From Anisakis pegreffii (lineage: Eukaryota > Nematoda > Chromadorea > Rhabditida > Anisakidae), in the NCBI GenBank assembly GCA_035041965.1, contig JAPYMA010002343.1, positions 27,882 through 91,881 of the forward strand: a stretch of 64,000 nt of DNA. The letters run 5' to 3'. The notes beneath the pieces were generated by a model. It was not told the DNA's origin. It searched no databases and was given only the letters and a program-made list of their open reading frames with translations. Position 1 is the stretch's first letter; every line of letters starts with the position of its first letter. Shown piece after piece: positions 1-13,115 of this stretch. The translations under genes were made by a program, and so were the position numbers.

Positions 1-312
1 TTCATTTGGATTCCGGCGAATTGGACTATGCGTTCAATCCGTGTGGCCATGTTTGCTCGTTAGCTACTGTTAGGTGCGATACTTTCTTGTTCAGTTGATT
101 CTTTATCACTGCTCAATAAATCAATGATTTTTCATTGATCACATCCGACAAAATCGAGTGGTGAACGATAATTTTGCAGGTATTGGTCAAGAATACCACT
201 TCCACACGGTACGAACAGTTTTCATCCGGTGTGTCCATTCTGCACTTCACTGTTGTGTATGGATAAGCCGTATGTACGACTTATATTTCAGGATCATTGC
301 TTTGATTCCTGA
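1..312 (+). CDS. Pellino-type E3 ubiquitin ligase, C-terminal end (5' part outside window)
   Basis: Pellino proteins are E3 ubiquitin ligases of Toll/IL-1 receptor type signalling, with an N-terminal FHA-like domain and a C-terminal atypical RING. Only the RING end is here. Exon 1-73 reads in frame 3 and contains NPCGHVCS. A 106-nt intron (74-179, GTGCGA to TTTTGCAG) joins an AGG codon across the splice. Exon 180-312 then reads YWSRIPLPHGTNSFHPVCPF, with CPFC as the last metal-binding pair, ends RLIFQDHCFDS and stops at TGA 310-312. The YWS.IPLPHGT...CPFC order and the short LIFQ tail are diagnostic of the family as I know it. The FHA-like region and start codon lie upstream of the window. 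The next gene on this strand, LAMTOR3, is 2.9 kb away, which is too far for a typical nematode operon. Confidence 0.92.
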
Positions 313-3204
313 TCCAATAGAATTGTTATTCTTTCTCTTCATTGTGTTGCTTCATTTCATTTCTATTCAATTGGTGTGATTCCGCCTAATAGCTCAACGT
401 GATGAATTTGCTCGTTCGTAGGGACTAGATAGGTCACGGAGTGCGAAGTAAAAAAGATTTTGTCGCTAGATTGAACTTTTTAAATCATTTTTCGGAGTGA
501 AATAATGTGATTAATAGCCCGAGATTGTGGTAGGGTTCAAGTAGCCTCGTGAGAGATTTTCAATTATTGATTCACATTTGGGAGTACCATGACAGCCACG
601 TCTTATTTGGCGTGGCGAATAATCGACAAAGCTGTGTCCAAATGAGAATTATTTCACAAATTTTCACATGCGCGATTACCCGCACTCTTTCTATGGCCTT
701 CGAGCATCCTTGATCAATACGACAAACGGGATGGGATCGATTATTTAGAAGGGGTGATTTCTTTTGTATCAGATTTTAAATGCTTTTTGAGTGATTTATT
801 TGTATAGCAGTAGTAATTTCATTGATGTTGATGATAATAATTGTAAAGTTGTGTTGAGTTTGATTTTTCCTCAAAAATTCTATTCGACTTCTGCAAATCA
901 GTCATTTTCATTGCACATGTTCATTGTGTATTGCCTAATTTAATTCAGTTGTATAATCAATAATGATTATTTTATTGATTTCTATGCGCTCGTTTCATAC
1001 AGTAAAGATCTCCACAATGTAATACACACACACACACGCGTGTGTGTTGCTTATTAATTGTATTTCATTGAAAATACACCTCTCGAAGAATTCATATCTT
1101 TCGAGAACATTTTTTTTTCAAAAGCTTGTCGATACGTTTTGTAACTATTCACCATATATTAATGCGTATTCAGTATTGTGTAATGCGTATACTTTTAAGT
1201 TCCCCACGTCAAATATTTTTCTTTGCAACCTATCATCCATCTATTAATTCATAATCTAAATCATTTAAAATGCTTGCGTGATCATATTTCAAGTGTAATA
1301 TATCGGCAACGAACTTCTGTATTTGTGTATGTATGTGTTTTTGCCGCATGCCTTTCCTCCTCTCTTCTTTTTCTCAACATATTATATTGCTAAGCTAATT
1401 CTAAGCTATCGGTTGCTTGTCTTGAGGATGGATCTTTACCGCAGTGTTGAATGAACACCAACCGAGACATTCCACTTCGAATAACTGACGTCAGATTCAG
1501 TCCGAGATTGTGAGCGCGTTCTAGTGGTAGGCTGATTGCGTTTGAGTATGCGCTGAAAATGTGTTAGAAATGGCTCATTTCATTGATTTTGCGATCTTTC
1601 AAATGATTCTTTTCGTTCACCTGAAATGTTTCTCACAAATGGGCACCATACACGAATGTTCAGCATTTGTTTGAGGACTTTTAAGAGCTCACCATCTCGT
1701 TGATTTAACCTTTACCTCAGGATTAAGGAACGCATTTGAGTATCCTTTGGAGCTTATTGCTTATTCCATTGCAAGGCTGTTTCAGCGCCGTACCTTATCA
1801 CATACGAAATGAGGTAAATCATCAATACTCTCTTTGGCCGATCGTTCAAGAACGTTTAGTTGAACGTTTCAATAGAACTTTTGTATATTTGCACTTTTTT
1901 GTAATCATTCGCGAATATTATTCATGATTTTGCTCAGTGACACGTTTTGTTCATTGCCACTGTCCATGCAGCTAGTTAGCGGATTCGTTGTGTTTTTACA
2001 ACGAACAGTAATTGCTTCATTAATTCTTTTATGTTCATCTTGATCAAGTATCCATCAATATTCTCTCGTTACCTAATCCTCATCCACCATTGATCTCTGA
2101 TTGATCAAGAAAACACGGTAGATGAATGAAGCTCCTAATCGAACTACCGCCAGATTGGCAGTTTTTCCGTTGACAGCCCCATCTGATATCAGTTATGTCA
2201 TCGATAGTGAATGACAGAAGGGATTCAGTGTTGAGTTGATTCTCAGCTCATAGCTATTCATCTACTCATCCAACTCAATCCACGTTTCAAGAAGCTGATC
2301 TCAGTTATTACCTTAACAAATGAAGAATTACACTTACAATCTACGTAAATCTTCCTTACTGCCCACCAGTTTTTGATGGTTTTGAATTGAATTTTCACAA
2401 AATTTCCGAATCCAAATGATAGATTCTGATGAAGTTCTGGAATGTTTGTCTAAAACATCGATTCCTATTCAGTTGATTAATTTGACGAATGTGGTCTTTT
2501 GTAAAATTGAAGAAAGTTTTTTAAATTTCAACTTTTGATGATGCTGTAATTTGAATGAAATTTCTTTGATGATATGTTTTCATAATTAAATAAATATGCT
2601 ATTTATGCGTTGTTTGCATCGTCGAATCGATGAACTCATTAAGCGAGTTTGTAGCATTAACAAACACATTATTTTATCAACATTCCGCAGACGAATCGTC
2701 GAATGACATCTTTCACTTGTTGTCTACCAGAATTCCACAGTGTAATCATGCGAATTCGCACTGTATGATCTTTGCATGTTCACGTTGATCCAGCGATCAT
2801 TGATTATCGAAATCCTAAACTTGGCGCTAGTGTGAATCTTCACATTCCAATAACATACCACAAAGTGAAGATTTGCAAAACAGTTTTAACGTCCCATCAT
2901 GTTTTTTATCGTTACGGACGGAATTCAATTCAAGATTCAGTTGAATTCGAAATCTTTTCGAAACATTGGTCAAGGTTCACGATGAAGTTTCTTCATGTCC
3001 AGGATCAACAAACCTTTGGATTGTTCTTTTCTGCTTGCAAGGAATCGCTTGTGTTGCGCGTTTACGGGGAAGATGGCAACAGAGATGAACACTGATTGTG
3101 TGTTCGTTGCTTCAGTTTCGCGTTGAATTAGTCAAGCAAAAACCAGACGATCACTTTTTCATAATTTAAGAGAGTGAAAGGTGGTAGGTGAGACACTCCC
3201 GATA
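313..3204. other. Intergenic, no supported gene
   Basis: I see no exon here with both convincing splice sites and a recognisable protein. A 107-codon open frame at 2772-3095 (+) starts at TTG, has no recognisable motif, and lacks a family match I can name. It may be chance or an orphan exon. Confidence 0.4.
1024..1047. repeat. (AC)n/(GT)n self-complementary microsatellite
   Basis: An AC run passes through CGCG into a GT run, so the two halves are reverse complements and could form a hairpin. No wider repeat is visible around it. Confidence 0.8.
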
Positions 3205-5508
3205 ATGGAAATTACACGATCTCTGCGAGCGATTCTTCGTGACACACCTGGAATTCAGTATATTTTCGTTACCGACAAGGAAGGAGTGCCCATTGTCGGA
3301 GTCAGCGAATCTTCAGGTTCCTAATATATTCTTGTTCTGAATCCGCTGTCGCATTCTAATTTCTACTGTTTTTGGCTTCCAGTTTCCTTAAATACATTTT
3401 GAATAATATTTCTGAAAATTTTTCAAATGTGAGGTGGAAATATCTGATGCAATTAAATGAACTTTGCTCGTTGGGCTTTCTCCAGTTGATTGGAGTGCGC
3501 TTGTTTGCGACTGCTCACAAATACGACGTGCAACGAGCCAGTGTTTAGTGATGTCTGAGATTGTTGATGTTTTATGTCTGTTTGAAGGTGAAGAATTCCG
3601 TAATCGTGCGCAATTGATCAACAGCTATCAATTGGCCGTCGAACAGACAGCAAAGCTGAATATGGGTGAACAGAAAACGGCCATATTTCGGTGAGTTTTC
3701 TGATTGATTCGTACATCTGCAAATAGCATTCGCAACTCTGACGAATTGTTTCTGTACATTTAAGCAATCAATTAAGCACCTCTCAAACGATCATCGTTCA
3801 CTTTTGATAGCAACACAAAAGAATTACGTGACATATTCTATCATTCTCTGAAATGACTCATAGGCGATCGTTTTTCGCTGTTCGATTATGTGAACTTATC
3901 GTGACATTCATTGTTTCGATTAGTTGAGCCATTACCTAAGGGAATTATGAATGTATTCAAGCAATAAAGTGCAATAAAATTTTACTGAGTATTCGTGAAA
4001 ATTCGTGTTGCATGCGTGGAGGGCATATTAAAACGCTTTGGTCAATCGTGTTTGATGGCTCCGAATAGCCATTAATTCATTACATAATTCTGCACTTATA
4101 CTGACTGATCCCATGTGGTTCAGTAAACATTTGAATTAATGATATTTTTCATTGGACAATCGATTCGAATACAAATTTTCGCCTCCTCGATTTCTGCGTT
4201 TCAGTTGACTGATTCGTTTTCGTCAGAAGCATTTTTTGAATGCTTTTTTTTGCATTTAACGGGACATGGTAATTATTCAGTATCAGTCGGCATCATTTTA
4301 ATAATTAATCTCAGGTTATGAATTAGAAGCAAGAATGAATTGGTTTTATGTCGGGGACACTTTTCTGAAACTGCATTTCGGGAGCTTTCATCCATATGAA
4401 ACACGCATGGTTTTGGTTTGTAGCTGTCAATTCACGTGTGTGGATTCGTATTGCGGCTGGTTTCGTGTAATAGCAATAAAAATCCCGATAAATCTGAATG
4501 CTGTCGTTGTTTTCACTTCATCACGCTAGCTTAAAGAATACAAAATTTTGTATTCCGATTTCAATATTACGTCCGTGCATATCTTAATCACAGCATAATG
4601 CTTCTCGTGCCATAGAAACTACCCCATGTTCTATTTTGTTCCTCCATCCTTAGAATTAGTGAACAATGGCGCTGCCGATGGAATTATGTCGGAATGATCA
4701 GCTGATTCGGATTGGCCATACTGATCATTCGATTTGTTTTTGAACGAATTCTTTGTAATAAAAGTACAAAGATGGATAGTGAAACACATCCGAATCATAA
4801 GATTTACAATATATTCTAATTGGAACAGATATATGGAACAGGTTTACAACAGAACAGATATTCATAGTTGAGGAGTTATAGCTATTTTATCAAAGCTATC
4901 TGAACTGGCGCTGAGGTGCTCATTGATATGCATTTGATCACTACAGATCAATTCGTTACTATAGAAATATGGGTACATTCAAGCCTACCGTCTTCTCAAG
5001 TTTGCCCGGAAACACATTCAATTTTATCTCATTCCTTAATTCGTCAACCACGAGTTAAGGATGTGTTCGTCATTAGAAGGACAACAGAACATTGCACTAT
5101 TTCTAGCTGTTCGAAGGTGTTATTTGTTTGTTGTTTTATTTGTTCGGACATTCGACAAGTATCCCAAGCTTTTAAACTAAGCTGCACATAGTGATAATAC
5201 AATGATAATCAGATTGAAATCATACAGCAAGTTGTGGTTCATCAATATACATATGACATCAGATAGAGTATGGAACTGCGTAAACTGCCGCGTATAGTAA
5301 TAATATCCCGGATAAGTTCCTCGCTAAAATTATTGTGTTTTTTTGCAGTTATGAAACCAGCGAGTTGGTTGTGCTGAATATTAAACCGTTAGTTGTTTAT
5401 GTGGTGGCCAGTTCGGAGTGTCCAATTGGAGTTCTTCGGCAACTCAGAGTACCTCTGGAACCAATCGTCAACGAAATTGCTTCAGCAACTAACATTCCGA
5501 TTGCTTGA
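3205..5508 (+). CDS. lmtr-3: LAMTOR3 / MP1, Ragulator subunit with roadblock fold
   Basis: LAMTOR3 is the roadblock/LC7-type subunit of the late-endosomal/lysosomal Ragulator complex. It supports Rag-GTPase/TORC1 signalling and scaffolds MEK1-ERK. Three exons fit in phase: 3205-3316, 3588-3690 and 5349-5508 (introns 271 and 1658 nt, GTTCCT..GAAG and GTGAGT..TTGCAG). The product is 124 aa, the same length as the human protein. It opens MEITRSLRAIL, carries the family's FVTDKEGVPIVGV strand-turn near residues 21-33, a Q.AKLNMGE.K segment in exon 2, and LVVYVVASSE followed by a C-terminal amphipathic helix. ATG 3205 is the only start before the first conserved strand. Intron 2 hosts an inverted single copy of the repeat unit found at 11.35-13.1 kb. 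Confidence 0.95.
4864..4942 (-). repeat. Dispersed inverted copy of the 11.35-13.1 kb repeat unit
   Basis: Read on the minus strand, this stretch matches the part of the 400-bp unit running from TGATCAAATGCATATCAATG through GAGCACCTCAGCGC to AAAATAGCTATA. It lies inside LAMTOR3 intron 2, so the unit is a dispersed family and not only a local tandem array. Confidence 0.7.
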
Positions 5509-8500
5509 TTGATCCGATCATTTTGTGTGATATGTGTCTCACAGTGAATGTATGAAATTATTCTTATCGATTGATGACTTGTTTACATGTTCAATATTCA
5601 TAAATATGTGGTCATGTTCCAGAATTTTTAACGATGTGATGTTGTTTTATGTAATCGATATAAATAATGGAAGTTCTTTCAGTTAACTTCTGTGTGTGAC
5701 CCGATCATTTTGTGTGATCAAAATCACTCTTAAAATTATTCGTTGATGTGATTTTTTCATCAACATTATGGATTTACCAGTTAAGCGTAAACACAGCTCA
5801 TCATATGCTGATGTTTTCTTTATCATGCTGAATTTGTTGAATCAAAACTAGAAATGTTTCCTGAAAGTTTGCTATTCCAGATGATGGTTTTCTATAAATT
5901 TGTCTCTTTTTTCATTTAATTCCTTTGATGAATATCACCGTCCTTAAACGAGTGTGTGAAAACATGTGTCACTTCAGTCGTGCTGAGAAATTATTTATGA
6001 AAAAAATGTTTTTAGTAAGTATGTGGTCATGTTTTGGATTGGAGAGTTGCAGATCCGGCAAATCAACATCTTTCAATCATGTAACGTGATGAGACAAGCT
6101 TTCCCAGATCATTCCTTGCATCAAGGGAATTCAGAGAACAACACCATGAGATTGTAGCATTCGCGACGGCGATTTTTTGCTGTTAATCATTTGCAATTTC
6201 ATTCGCATGACCCAAAAACGAATTGAAATTATTGCTGAATTGTACTCGTTGTGCCAGTTTCGCATGCTCATTCTCATGTGCTCCCTATAGATTCATTATC
6301 ATTTGATTACCGCTGGGATTCATTGCGCAAAACAAGAGATTGCTTATTATTTTGCATGTAAGATATTTTGAAAATAAATATTCCTCAGAAAACGTTTGCT
6401 CACATGGAATTTTTGCTCATATAATGGAATTGATATGACGACACTGCAGTTGAGTCACTCTCCAAAATTTATTCTCGATAAACTCAAGAAACGAGAGTAA
6501 ATAGTGGGAACAAAGTGATTAGTACATCAGAATTGTTTGAAATTCTATCGGAAATTTATCATTTCGACGGATATTTGCGATTTGTGAACGCATTCACGGG
6601 AACTTCTCAACTGTTCAATTGCTCGTTGTCATTCGGAACTAATTCAAAGGGGTAGATTGGAGTATCTTGCGCTGGATCCGGCCATATTGTCTGACGATGA
6701 AATTTCGAAAATAGCAATGAATTTCGACGTGGTCGATCTTGTTGCATCAATATTCGAAAACCATCTGAAATACCAAGTTGACTTCCTTCGTTACATGACA
6801 ATGATGTAAGATTCGCTGAGTTTGGTGGATTCAACGGATTGCATGTTTCAAGCTCGTTATGCGACTTCTTTGCCCGGAGGCGCAACAAAATCAAGAAATA
6901 AACGGACGAATATAAACCAAAATCTTTTAAAGGTAAACGTGAAATTTCGATGATCGTGATAATATCTTGCGTAACTGATATAATAAGGGCATATAATACA
7001 GAATGGTTAAAATAGATAACCTTTATGTAACTATGAAATGATGCTGAAATGGTAGTTCGAAAAAGAAGATTGTCAAATGGGAAATAGGATCAACGTTGCG
7101 AAAAATATTTCTACTTTTCAAAGAGTTCTTTTAAAATTGCTAGTAGAATTTCATCAACGGGACTGACTGCATCGTGCGCATTTCTTGTGAAACTAATTGA
7201 AGTGAAATTTATGGTCGATGTGAACTGGAGAATATTAACCTCACATTGATCATACAGTAATTGTCAAGTTACTGTTGAAATATTGATTCACGGCCGACGA
7301 AGGGTTGCTTCTTAAAGGGTCAGTGAAATTAGCAAAAATTCAAAACCAAAATTAACATTACTGTATGGAAGATAGGCGGACGAAACGAGAATTTCAGCTG
7401 CCAAGAAAACGAACAATAACTGAGTGGCGCACGAATTTCGATTCACCATTGAAATAATGCGTTCCGATCAATGCGGTAGAACCAACTGAGATCCTCTAAA
7501 AGTTTTTGATATTCGAGCGAGCGAATCCTGTCGATGTTATCATAAGACGTATCGTGATGCACTTGATGAACAAACAAACAAACGATAATACAACCCATAA
7601 TCATGCGAAAACAGTTAAAAAAACAATCGGCCGAATGAGCAAGCAGAGGCTAATTGTGATGAAATTACCGCTTGTTTTGGTACAAGTCATGCTTTCTTTC
7701 CACAAAGATATCACCGAATGAACATTCCATAAGTGCACAGCTATCCATGAGGACTTTCTTCATGTTCAAACATTTCTCATGTGCATCAAGAGTCTCTATC
7801 GAAGTGGTTGTATCAAATCAACAGTGCTAGGAACACAACTAGGGAAGGAACCAAGTCCGCGATTGGTGATTCGATGTAGATCGGTTCAGCTTGAAGTGTG
7901 GATCAGCGAAGAGAACGAATGTGAATGTCAACATTCCTGTTGCGTGTGTTCGCTGAGCGAGTGTGTTTTGTACCTGAATCTAGTAGGATAAGCTTGTTAG
8001 AACTAAGCATCTGAAGGGGTTGGCGATGATGCTGGCACATGGGCAACTGCTGAACACTAACTACTCGATTGACCATTTCGCATTGAATGCAACTAATTGG
8101 TTTGTTTAGATTACTACAAAAAAAGTTATTTCGTGAGGAGTGCAGCAAAGCGACATTCATAGTGACTTGGAAAGTACATTTTGGTGGAATTTGTGAAGTC
8201 AATTAATTAATTCTTCGCAAGCACAATATGGTTATTATTGGTCGATCATATTTGTACATCAAAAATAGTCACGAGGGAACGTTTCTTGTTTACCTGATAA
8301 ATCTTGAAGCAAAGCTACAAAAGTGCAATGGAATGTTCTTGTTTTGAAGAGTTTCTGAGTGAGTTGTGAAGCGATTAAACTAAAATTAATAAGCATTTAG
8401 CTAAGTGCACAATACTCCCACTGCAATACGGCATATCGAAACAGATGAGCGAAGGCATCGCAGTGAAAGGCAATAAATGATGACATAATGAGATCTCAAT

Positions 8501-11352
8501 CGATCTCTGTCTGCATCGATTGGAACAACAAATGTCAAGCTCAAGTGTGAGCGAAAGCCTGACTAAAATTTGTAAAAACTGACTTAGGAATGTTTTCTTG
8601 ATAGAATTTAACCTAAGCAGATGATTTTATGGGAAGAGATTAATTACGTTCCAGTGGGACAGCTCAAGTAAAGTGGCACAGTTGAACAGAGGGGATGATA
8701 ATTTTTAGTCCAAAGTTACATATTCCAATCTTACCTATGGGCATACATCCATCCTCCGAGAACATCGTCAAATAGCAGAAACAACGCCATCAGCAAGTAC
8801 AAACGGATGATGCTGAATTGTTAACACAATCTCATAGCTAAAGCGAGAGTGTTTAAACATACTTAAGGACTAATCGCTATTGAGTTAAATAACCAGTGCT
8901 CAATTCAACGCTAGAACGAAACGATCCTTGTTCTGCGGCGATGAGATTAGAAAACTGGATATTTTTTTTGAAGATATGTGGTCGAATTCAGGCTTTCTTC
9001 ATGCATTGCCTCTTCTTTGCGATATTCCACTGGGTATATGGAAGCCTCAGCAACTCACAATCAGTAAATTTAATACTATCCAATGCAGCATCGTGAAAGA
9101 CTGAATCTCATGCAGGAGTCGTCGAAAACAAGCAGAGCTTGAAACAGCATTACGATAGAACGGTGAAACGTTGTTCAGTGACCGTATAAACACATCAGTC
9201 AGATAAGAGAACAAAGACCAATGGAGTTTTCAATTTGCTTCGTAATGTGATCAGCTGCTGGTTCCGCCAAATTTTAGTTCCTTTTAATATCCATTTCTAA
9301 TCAAGCGCACACCAACACAGTGAGGAATGTTATTGGGAAGTGGTAGTTGGAAGCTTGTTTTAGATAGCCTGTAGGGGAATAGAACGGAAAGAAAAATTAG
9401 ATTAGAATGGAAAAAAAAACAAATTCGCACTGGCTTTGCGTCATTTCACACTAAATACCATTAGATTCTGTTTTAATCCTCGTATCATTCGTTCTGATCA
9501 TGGTGTGATACGCTTGAACGTTGAATATATAATAAGTAAATAGATAAACAACGTCTCGCACTGACTATCGAACAGTAATTCGGGTAACACTGGGCTCAAA
9601 ATATCAACTTGTTTTGCGCGCCATGTATCAGGAGCAAAATCCCAGAGGAAATCACTCATGGAAACAATGTATGGCGCAATGCTACATAAACGCTCAATGA
9701 ATCGAGGACTATTGGTACGGAATAATGTGAATATTTCATCAAGTTTAGCTGATCACCGAGCAGTATGTAATTGAGAGTGATGTTGAACAACAGCGTAGGA
9801 TTTGTCGCATTTATCGAATCACCCAACAGTACATTTTTGGCCTCGAATCGTGAGCATTTGTTAAGCGGATCTGCCCCAACGTCATCATATTTTCAACATT
9901 TGCCTCCTCATGGAAGAAGTCGTGACCAAATGAATGAATTCGCCTCAGTTAAGATTGAAATCCAACTAAGGATCAGCGCAGCCGTATGTTTATCGTTAAC
10001 AAAGATGCCTAATTAACTATTTCAAAGCTGAAAAAGCATATGTTCAAACATTGTTCAGGTGGATTAAAAGACAGGCTCTGACGCTTATGCAATCAACGGA
10101 TAAATGAGGAGTGAAGGAGACTGACACACGACCAATTTGAACCCGTGAATAGAATGTAGTAACAACGAAATCAACTCAATTAGTGCAGGTAATGAAAATC
10201 GTGCAATTAAACAGACTACTGCGGTAGATCGTCTCATCTCTGGGATTCTTCTCAAACTGAAGAATTCTTTAGAAACCTTGAAATTATCATTGTTCCAAAT
10301 TAGGAACATTCATGAAATGTGTGATGATCAAATATTTGAGAACCTAATTGAGAGATAGATCAACAGCAGAATGACAAAAAAAAGGGAATTCTAAATGAGA
10401 TTCCGAGTGGAACTTTTCAAATTTCATAACTTTTATGCATCGAACCACTGTCACCTATCGACCTCATGATGAACTAGTTGGTTATGGACTTAACATATGC
10501 ACCAATCGAATCGAACGAATTCCACACTTATTTTCCGTGTAGTCACCAGAAGCTTTGGTCAGCTGTGATGATTTTAGAGGGAACGTAACAAAGAATACTC
10601 ACACCAAATCACAACAATCTGATTCTCGCTATCAACTTTATTGAAAGCCGATGATATTCGGATCAGACGGTAACCTATGTGGATGCTTTCCCAATTAGCC
10701 GATAAAGCTTATGATTGAAATCACTGATGCGATATGAACGGTTGTATGAGACCATTTATATTTATGACAGATGGGCGGGCACAATTCATAATGGTTGGTG
10801 TGAATGATTTTTGATAACTTTCGATGTTCTATTAATGGCAAAATACTTGATAAATTCCTGGAAATTGATAGAACCTCTGAATTAACATGCATAAAATTAC
10901 TTGAAATCTCCGGTAACAACGGACATAAAGAAAAGCAGTGGTTCTGAGAAGATGATTCCTGATCGAAATGTAACTTTCATTTACATAGCTGATTAATATG
11001 CATTCTGCATATGAGCCTCGTCAAGATCACTCCAATTATCATCACAGCTGACTGCTGTTTTAATCCATGTTTGATTCGCGATTTTGCATATTTGACCGCA
11101 TGATGTTGCGACTTTTTGAAACCATTTCAACCCTCTTAGAAGTGAAATATTTATTATAATTATAGAATGATTTCCATCGGATTTTTATCCTTTTCACACT
11201 TTGGTTCTCCTTCCCTTTTCATTGGTGTGAGTTGGTTGAGGTATACGACCCCATAGACAGCATTTCGTCGATTGCGAGCGATGCGTTGATGGTACGGCTC
11301 GTCACTATCTTCCATCCAATTTTGTTACCTTCTCGAACAAATTTAGCCACTG
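5509..11352. other. Long gene-poor interval
   Basis: No recognisable gene. On the plus strand at about 6440-6895 several short open frames (one with ILSDDEISKIAMNFDVVDL, then GTAAGA and a possible 47-nt intron) can be strung together, but only by invoking introns of 26-31 nt, so I do not call a gene. The remainder is AT-rich with no protein I can identify. Confidence 0.4.
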
Positions 11353-13115
11353 CAAACCTGAAAAGATGGTAGGCTTGAATGAATCAAACCTATATTTCTA
11401 TGTATTGGTCTACGGTGATCAAATGCATATATATGAGCACCTCAGCGCTAGTTGAGATAGCTATAGCTGTAGCTGATAAAATAGCTATATGTCCCCAACT
11501 ATGCAAAATCGCCCGATAAAATACATATTGTTTTGAATGCAGAGATTCTGATCGATCGATTGGTGTGAAGAAATTGATATGTTATTGGTCAAAGCTGAGA
11601 GTACGGTAGGCTTGAATGTGCTAATCCCTATAACATCAGGAAAATAGCTATATCTCCTGGTAGAGGCCGAATTTCTCAGCGAAGTTTTCATTTTCAGAAA
11701 GCAGAAATTCTGCACAATCGAATGATGTATAAACATTAATATGTTCCTGGGCAAACCTGTGAAAACGCCAGGCTTGAATGTCTCAAACCAGTATTTCTAT
11801 AGTATTGAATGATATCTATTGACATATAGCGATCAAATGCATATCAATCAGCACCATTGCGCTAGGTGAGATAGCTTTAATTAAATAGCTATATCTCCTC
11901 AACTGTGCAAAATCGCCCGAAAAAACATATATTTTTGTGAATGCAGAGATTCTGTTCGATCGATTGGTGTGAAGAAATTGATATGTTACTGATCAAAGCT
12001 GAGAGCACGGTAGGCTTCAATTAGGGTTTGCAAAATCCCCACTATTTTTCAATCCCGGGATCGGGATATAATCCAGAGATCGATTTTTGATCTTGGGATA
12101 ATCCCGGGATCGAACAATTATTGAAATATTGATGCGGGGCATGTTTAAACACATTTTTTTCGAACCAATATGTTCATTATTAACCAGAAAGGAGCTAATT
12201 CAAAAAATTATTGAACAAAAAGCATTCAAATTCAAATTGATATTTCATATAATGATGCCAATGATCATGCCGCAGGGGCATACTGCATATTCTATGCTAA
12301 GGCATCTTGTCATCTCGGGTCTAAGCTAATAACAGTACATTGCATGTGAATATGAAATTCGTGATTCTCAAACACTTATTTGCAATGCTTTAACTCCTTT
12401 TTCTCTCAGCATGACATCAACTGAATTCTGGCATTTCGGAAATTTCGATTTTTTACAAAAAAAATGCATCGCATGAATTATATCATTCATGAATTATATC
12501 TATGAGCGAACTCAGTGCGAATTAAGTACATTTCAATCGGATGGAAACGTTTCCAAATGGTGAAGGAAAAAGACTTGCAGTCCTTGGAACATGCAGTTGA
12601 ATTAACAGATGGAATATTGAAGCCGAACAAATCTTGTGGGAGGAAACAAATCAAGATTTTATTGAACTTTGTTGCTCTTGGTTTTTATTAGAAAATGTGA
12701 TGACTCTGTTAGTCTATTACATAGCAAAATTCACACAAATTGACCTGTTTTATCAAATCCCGAAATCCCGAGATTTTTCAAAACTTAAATCCCGGGATCC
12801 CGGGATCCCGTGCAAACCCTAGGTTCAATGTGCTAACCCCTATAGTATCAGAAAAATAGCCATATTTCCTCATAAGGGCAGAATTTCTCGGCGAAATTTT
12901 CATTTTCAGGAAGCAAAGTTCCTGATCGATCGAATGATGTATAAACATCATTATGTTACTGGGCAAACCTGAGATGGCGGTAGGCTTGTATGTATCAAAC
13001 TTATATTTCTATATTAATGTATAACATGTATTGATCTATAACGATCAAATGCATATCAATGAACACCTCAGCGCTAGTTGAGATAACTTTAATAAAATAG
13101 CTATATCTCCTCGTC
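11353..13115 (+). repeat. Tandem repeat, about 400-bp unit, 2.4 copies, interrupted by a transposon
   Basis: Units begin near 11353, 11752 and 12963 with AAACCTG...GGTAGGCTTG..TGT/AATCAAAC. Each carries a block with GAGCACCTCAGCGCTAG and AAAATAGCTATAT, then a GATCGATTGGTGTGAAG block, then a TTTCTC-GCGAA-TTTTCATTTTCAG block. The first spacing is 399 bp. The second is 1211 bp, which becomes about 403 once the 800-bp element plus 8-bp target duplication at 12022-12829 are removed. The third copy is truncated near 13115. Confidence 0.85.
12022..12821. mobile_element. hAT-like non-autonomous DNA transposon, 800 bp
   Basis: Ends are inverted repeats: TAGGGTTTGCA at the left and its complement TGCAAACCCTA at the right, both followed inward by palindromic TCCCGGGATC tracts. 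Flanking 8-mers GCTTCAAT (12014-12021) and GGTTCAAT (12822-12829) look like an 8-bp target duplication with one mismatch, as hAT elements make. The insertion splits a tandem-repeat unit whose intact copy reads straight across the site. No transposase frame is visible. A truncated relative sits at 38952-39085. Confidence 0.8.

Noticed and set aside
2772..3095. 107-codon plus-strand ORF as a protein-coding exon
   Set aside because: Starts at TTG, no motif or splice signals, unremarkable composition.
6440..6895. Chain of plus-strand frames (ILSDDEISKIAMNFDVVDL and neighbours) as a gene
   Set aside because: Joining them needs 26- and 31-nt introns or frameshifts. The other introns I can define here are 82 nt or longer, and I recognise no family.
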